From: Desulfovibrio sp. JC010 | GTDB taxonomy: Bacteria > Desulfobacterota > Desulfovibrionia > Desulfovibrionales > Desulfovibrionaceae | Assembly: GCF_010470675.1 (NCBI RefSeq) | Contig: NZ_VOIQ01000008.1 | Coordinates: 150,243-214,242, forward strand | Length of the DNA: 64,000 nt | Reading direction: 5' to 3' | In this document: one piece after another, positions 61,294 through 64,000 of the stretch | Layout of the letters: every line of letters starts with the position of its first letter | Numbering within the stretch: the first letter of the stretch is position 1 | Notes under the pieces: model-generated | Told to the model about the DNA's origin: nothing | Database searches by the model: none | The model's input: the letters and a program-made list of their open reading frames with translations, nothing else | Translations under genes and position numbers: made by a program

Positions 61294-61360
61294 GCCTCCG
61301 GCGGCTTAAACCCTTTTGCAAAAGGGTTTAAGAATCCCAAAACCTTTTATTAAGCTTCGC
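61294..61360. repeat. Dispersed intergenic repeat, copy 2
   Basis: GCCTCCGGCGGCTTAAACCC then CTTTTGCAAAAGGGTTTAAGAATCCC and AAAACCTTTTATTAAGCTTCGC. Same order as copy 1 at 1152-1234, lacking the CCCTGCCGGGGGC insert. The GCCGCCGGAGGC end, read on the minus strand, supplies the wecB ribosome binding site. The hairpin TTAAACCCTTTT/AAAAGGGTTTAA sits between wecB and radA. Confidence 0.8.
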
Positions 61361-61389
61361 TCTGTTATGCACAGAGCGTCATATTTATA

Positions 61390-62709
61390 TTACTCAGGAC
61401 CAAACAATTTAGCCTGCAATTCATCCAAAGTGCGGCAGGTCTCGGACTGGAAAATTGGTCCATACCCTAGTCGCTGGGCCTGCTTGAGACGGGTCTCGCC
61501 ACCTGATGCAGGCCGGATGCGTCCATTCAAATCCACTTCGCCCCAGAAAACAGCTCCAGGCTGCAAGGGACGATCATAGAACGAGGACAGCACTGCTGCC
61601 ACCACACCCAGATCAAGGCCGGGATCACGCATGGCCAAACCGCCGCCGATCTTGGCATAAATATCCAGCTGACCCAAGTTCAAATTTAGCCGTTTTTCCA
61701 GCACTGCCAGAATCAGGTTCAAACGGTTGGTATCAAAGCCCAAGGCGGTCCGGCGGGGAATGGAAAGAACCGTTCGGCTGGCCAGAGCCTGCACTTCCAC
61801 GGCAAAAGGCTTATGCCCGTCCATGGCCATAACCACCGCCGCCCCGGAACATGAATCGTCCCGGTCGCCGAGAAATAAAGTCGAAGGATCTTCCACAATC
61901 TCCATGCCCGCTTCACGCATGGAAAAGACCACCAGTTCATCACTGGGACCGAACCTGTTCTTGAGCACACGCATGATACGCATCATGTGCTTGCGGTCGC
62001 CCTCAAGGTACAGAACCGTATCAACCATGTGTTCCAACAGCTTCGGCCCGGCTATCTGACCGTCTTTGGTCACGTGACCCACGATAACCAGTGTGGTGCT
62101 GGTTTTCTTAGCCGCTTCCACCAGTTCCGATGAAACCGCACGCACCTGACTGACGCTGCCCGGAATGCCGTCCGCACGGGGCGAGGTCAAAGTCTGCACC
62201 GAATCAATGATCATCAAATCCGGCTTTTCCAGTCCTTCCAGAATGGAGAGAGCTTCTTCCGCATTGGTGGATGCCACTGCCAGCAGGCCCGATTGCAGCA
62301 CGCCCAGACGGTCCGCACGGCCACGAATCTGAGCCAGCGATTCCTCACCTGAAAAATAAACAGCCTTATTGCCCATACGGCATTGCTCGGCTGCCAGCTG
62401 CAACAGCAAAGTGGATTTCCCGATGCCCGGTTCACCACCCACAAGCACGGCACCGCCCGGAACAAAACCCTTGCCCAGCACGGTATCAAGCGGCTTAAAC
62501 CCCGTAGAACGGGCCTCAGTATGCTCAACAGGGATATCCGCCAACGCAACGGCCAGTCCCTCCGCAGGGGCATGGCTCACACCGCCCTTGCGACGCACAA
62601 CAACCTTCTCCTGCAAGGTATTCCACTCGCTGCAACGAGGACACTGGCCCTGCCACTTCAAAGCCTGCGCCCCGCAATTAGAACAAACAAAAACGTCTTT
62701 AGTTTTCAT
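61390..62709 (-). CDS. radA: DNA repair protein RadA (branch-migration helicase)
   Basis: 439 residues from ATG 62709 with only a weak upstream site. C4 zinc motif CSNCGAQALKWQGQCPRC, Walker A GGEPGIGKSTLLLQL, the RadA-specific KNRFGPSDE and a C-terminal LonC-like domain with MAMDGHKPFAVEVQALAS. Chromosomal housekeeping gene for recombination, no relation to the glycan genes. The intrinsic terminator 36 bp before the start separates it from the upstream DUF3426-like gene. Confidence 0.96.
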   Translation of the reverse strand: MKTKDVFVCSNCGAQALKWQGQCPRCSEWNTLQEKVVVRRKGGVSHAPAEGLAVALADIPVEHTEARSTGFKPLDTVLGKGFVPGGAVLVGGEPGIGKSTLLLQLAAEQCRMGNKAVYFSGEESLAQIRGRADRLGVLQSGLLAVASTNAEEALSILEGLEKPDLMIIDSVQTLTSPRADGIPGSVSQVRAVSSELVEAAKKTSTTLVIVGHVTKDGQIAGPKLLEHMVDTVLYLEGDRKHMMRIMRVLKNRFGPSDELVVFSMREAGMEIVEDPSTLFLGDRDDSCSGAAVVMAMDGHKPFAVEVQALASRTVLSIPRRTALGFDTNRLNLILAVLEKRLNLNLGQLDIYAKIGGGLAMRDPGLDLGVVAAVLSSFYDRPLQPGAVFWGEVDLNGRIRPASGGETRLKQAQRLGYGPIFQSETCRTLDELQAKLFGPE

Positions 62710-62745
62710 AGGTTGATGCCCTAAAATTAAATTCACATATAAAAA

Positions 62746-62780
62746 GGCGGGAGATTCAGCCCAAAAGCAAATCTCCCGCC
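62746..62780 (-). terminator. Intrinsic terminator between the acidic-repeat protein gene and radA
   Basis: GGCGGGAGATT (62746-62756) / AATCTCCCGCC (62770-62780), 11-bp perfect stem, 13-nt loop. On the minus strand it is followed by TTTTTATATG. It lies 36 bp upstream of the radA ATG. Confidence 0.85.
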
Positions 62781-62847
62781 GGTAAATTACATTTCTAACA
62801 GCACAATCTCACAAGCTATGCCCAATTAAAAACTATTAAAAGTTTTT

Positions 62848-62907
62848 GAAGAGTCCAGAGAAACTTTTTCCAAAAAGTTTCTTTGGCCCCCGGAGGGCCG
62901 TCGGAGA
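62848..62907. repeat. Degenerate copy of the asnB-leader repeat
   Basis: GAAGAGTCCAGAGAAACTTTTT, CC, then AAAAAGTTTCTTTGGCCCC, CGGAGGGCCGTCGGAGAC. It shares the GAGTCCAGAG and GGAGGGCCG.CGGAG.C ends with 1292-1380, and a short inner hairpin. It lies just downstream of the acidic-repeat protein stop. Confidence 0.6.
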
Positions 62908-62911
62908 CATC

Positions 62912-64000
62912 TTACTTCTTAGGCGGATTCTTGGCGTCTACTACGTTGATGACATACTCTTTAACTGCGGGCGAGGGCTTGAAGAAGACGACCATGAACG
63001 GCGTATCCATACCCGGCTTAAGCAGCGTGTTGTTGGAGAGTATGCCGACCTTGGAGCCAAGTCCGGCCTCAATTTCTTCCTTGGACTGCACTTCCAGCTG
63101 GAACAGGGAAAGGGTGTTTCCGCAAAGCAGTCGCTTGGAATCGAGCACCTGTCCCTTGTCGTCGAAAAGCTGTGCTTCGACTTCAATCAGTTCCTTGGGC
63201 TGGTTGAAATTATTTACAACCTTACCTTCGATGATGAACAGCTGTCCGGCCTTGTCGTTGTTGACATAGAACTGGCGCAGATCCTTGAAAGAGAACCTGC
63301 TGAACCGCTTGGAAGGCGGCTCGTTGGAATCAGCGGTTCCGGCATCATCGGAAGAAACAAAGGGGATGCTGAATGGCAGGGATTCCCAGACCTTGAAGTA
63401 CCATGCCGCTCCGGCACCGCCACCGAAAAGGAGCAGCAGCACGAGGGTGATGATCAGCCCTTTCTTGCCTTTCTTTTTCTTCTTGAACGGAGCTTCGTCA
63501 AGGTCGTCATCAAGATCAAATCCGGCTATTTCACCGTCATCAAGGGAAAGACCGTCGTCGTCATCCAAATCATCTTCGGAGAAATCCTCTTCTTCGAAGT
63601 CCTCGTCTTCCGCTTCAAAAGTTCCGTCATCTTCCTCAATCTCTTCGTCATCATCAAAAAGATTATCTTCGGAAAGATCTCCGCCGTCTTCGTCATCACC
63701 GAACAGGTCGTCATCGTCAAAGAGATCAGAACCGTCATCTTCGTCTGCTTCATCAGCAGCGGGTGCGGCGGCTTCTTCGGCGGCAGGCTCATCGTCGTCA
63801 TCGCCGAAAAGCTCGTCATCTATATCAAAATCTTCTTCAGCCTCAGCTGCGGGAGCAGCAGAAGCTTCTTCTGCGGCAGGTTCCGCAAAAGGATCATCAT
63901 CGTCATCATCAAAAAGGTCGGCACCTATTTCGGCATCAGCGGAATTATCATCAGAACCGAAAAGATCATCTTCCAGATCATCGGAATCTTCAGCAGGGGC
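62912..64000 (-). CDS. Acidic-repeat, single-pass membrane protein with DUF3426-like C-terminal domain (5' end outside window)
   Basis: The reading frame is open from the window edge, giving 362 visible residues. An N-terminal acidic low-complexity region repeats (D/E)-x-L-F-(G/D)-D-D about six times, separated by Ala/Glu-rich spacers, then a Lys-rich patch (PFKKKKKGKK), one transmembrane helix (LIITLVLLLLFGGGAGAAWYF) and a periplasmic domain of about 150 residues (FYVNNDKAGQLFIIEGKVVNNFNQPKELIEVEAQLFD), typical of DUF3426. The cytoplasmic tail may bind partners. The start codon is not in the window. An internal TTG at 63568 is not a true start. Confidence 0.8.
   Translation of the reverse strand, partial: APAEDSDDLEDDLFGSDDNSADAEIGADLFDDDDDDPFAEPAAEEASAAPAAEAEEDFDIDDELFGDDDDEPAAEEAAAPAADEADEDDGSDLFDDDDLFGDDEDGGDLSEDNLFDDDEEIEEDDGTFEAEDEDFEEEDFSEDDLDDDDGLSLDDGEIAGFDLDDDLDEAPFKKKKKGKKGLIITLVLLLLFGGGAGAAWYFKVWESLPFSIPFVSSDDAGTADSNEPPSKRFSRFSFKDLRQFYVNNDKAGQLFIIEGKVVNNFNQPKELIEVEAQLFDDKGQVLDSKRLLCGNTLSLFQLEVQSKEEIEAGLGSKVGILSNNTLLKPGMDTPFMVVFFKPSPAVKEYVINVVDAKNPPKK

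Noticed and set aside
63580-64000. Simple tandem repeat or VNTR
   Set aside because: GAT/GAA-rich sequence is explained by an open frame encoding an acidic tract. No exact repeat unit is seen.
1-64000. CRISPR arrays, tRNA genes, insertion sequences, prophage
   Set aside because: No regular short repeats with spacers, no cloverleaf sequence, no transposase or phage structural motif was found.

Overview
The window looks like part of the chromosome of a Gram-negative delta-proteobacterium, most likely a marine Desulfovibrio/Maridesulfovibrio-type sulfate reducer. The inference rests on a bacterial PglB/STT3 oligosaccharyltransferase next to type II secretion genes, a C-terminal sorting signal of the JDVT-CTERM type with a CPBP-family protease, Kdo and heptose (LPS) genes, and dispersed GCCTCCGGCGGC-type repeats. 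The genus is an impression, not a search result. No rRNA, tRNA, CRISPR array, insertion sequence or prophage gene was seen, and no stretch over 300 bp lacks a gene.

Layout. (1) 1-1151: the 3' end of a gspF/pilC-type gene, then kdsD. (2) 1385-26939, plus strand: a long, tightly packed glycan operon. It opens with an asnB and a Campylobacter-like pgl set (pglA, C, D, E, F) for UDP-diNAcBac synthesis and priming. A small winged-helix regulator, a WbpE-like aminotransferase, two glycosyltransferases, an epimerase and a PglK-type flippase follow. Next comes a sugar-acid module (SpsF-like cytidylyltransferase, oxidoreductase, aminotransferase, formyltransferases, deacetylase, NeuB-type synthase, second asnB). 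The last part is AT-rich (WbqC-like protein, GT2, methyltransferase, formyltransferase). (3) 26993-44458, minus strand, convergent with block 2: two SMR-type membrane proteins and a polytopic GT-C-like protein, which with the GT2 and formyltransferase resemble a rewired Arn/Gtr system. Then a WecE aminotransferase, and a module of cyclase, ACP, AAC(3)-like acyltransferase, AMP-ligase and aldolase that looks designed to put an unusual acyl group on an amino sugar. Then a deacetylase, a capsule-type transferase, a third asnB, a WbpG-like amidotransferase, an acetyltransferase and an epimerase. (4) 44699-53333, minus strand: gene order in transcription is CPBP protease, gspD, gspE, pglB, then a 743-residue secreted protein with 19 N-X-S/T sequons and a JDVT-CTERM-like tail. 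(5) 53427-64000: heptosyltransferase, small periplasmic protein, KAS III-like enzyme, UDP-GlcNAc 3-dehydrogenase-like enzyme, APS kinase, MscS channel, wecB, radA and an acidic-repeat DUF3426-like membrane protein that runs off the window.

How it may work together. PglF, E and D make UDP-diNAcBac, PglC loads it on undecaprenyl phosphate, PglA and further transferases extend it, PglK flips it, and PglB moves it to Asn in periplasmic proteins. The sequon-rich protein encoded next to pglB is the obvious client. Co-location of this client and pglB with the T2SS ATPase and secretin and with a candidate C-terminal sorting protease suggests one route combining N-glycosylation, C-terminal processing and export. 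This operon is the strongest candidate for an undescribed system. The ACP-dependent acyl-sugar module at 29.7-36.8 kb is the second.
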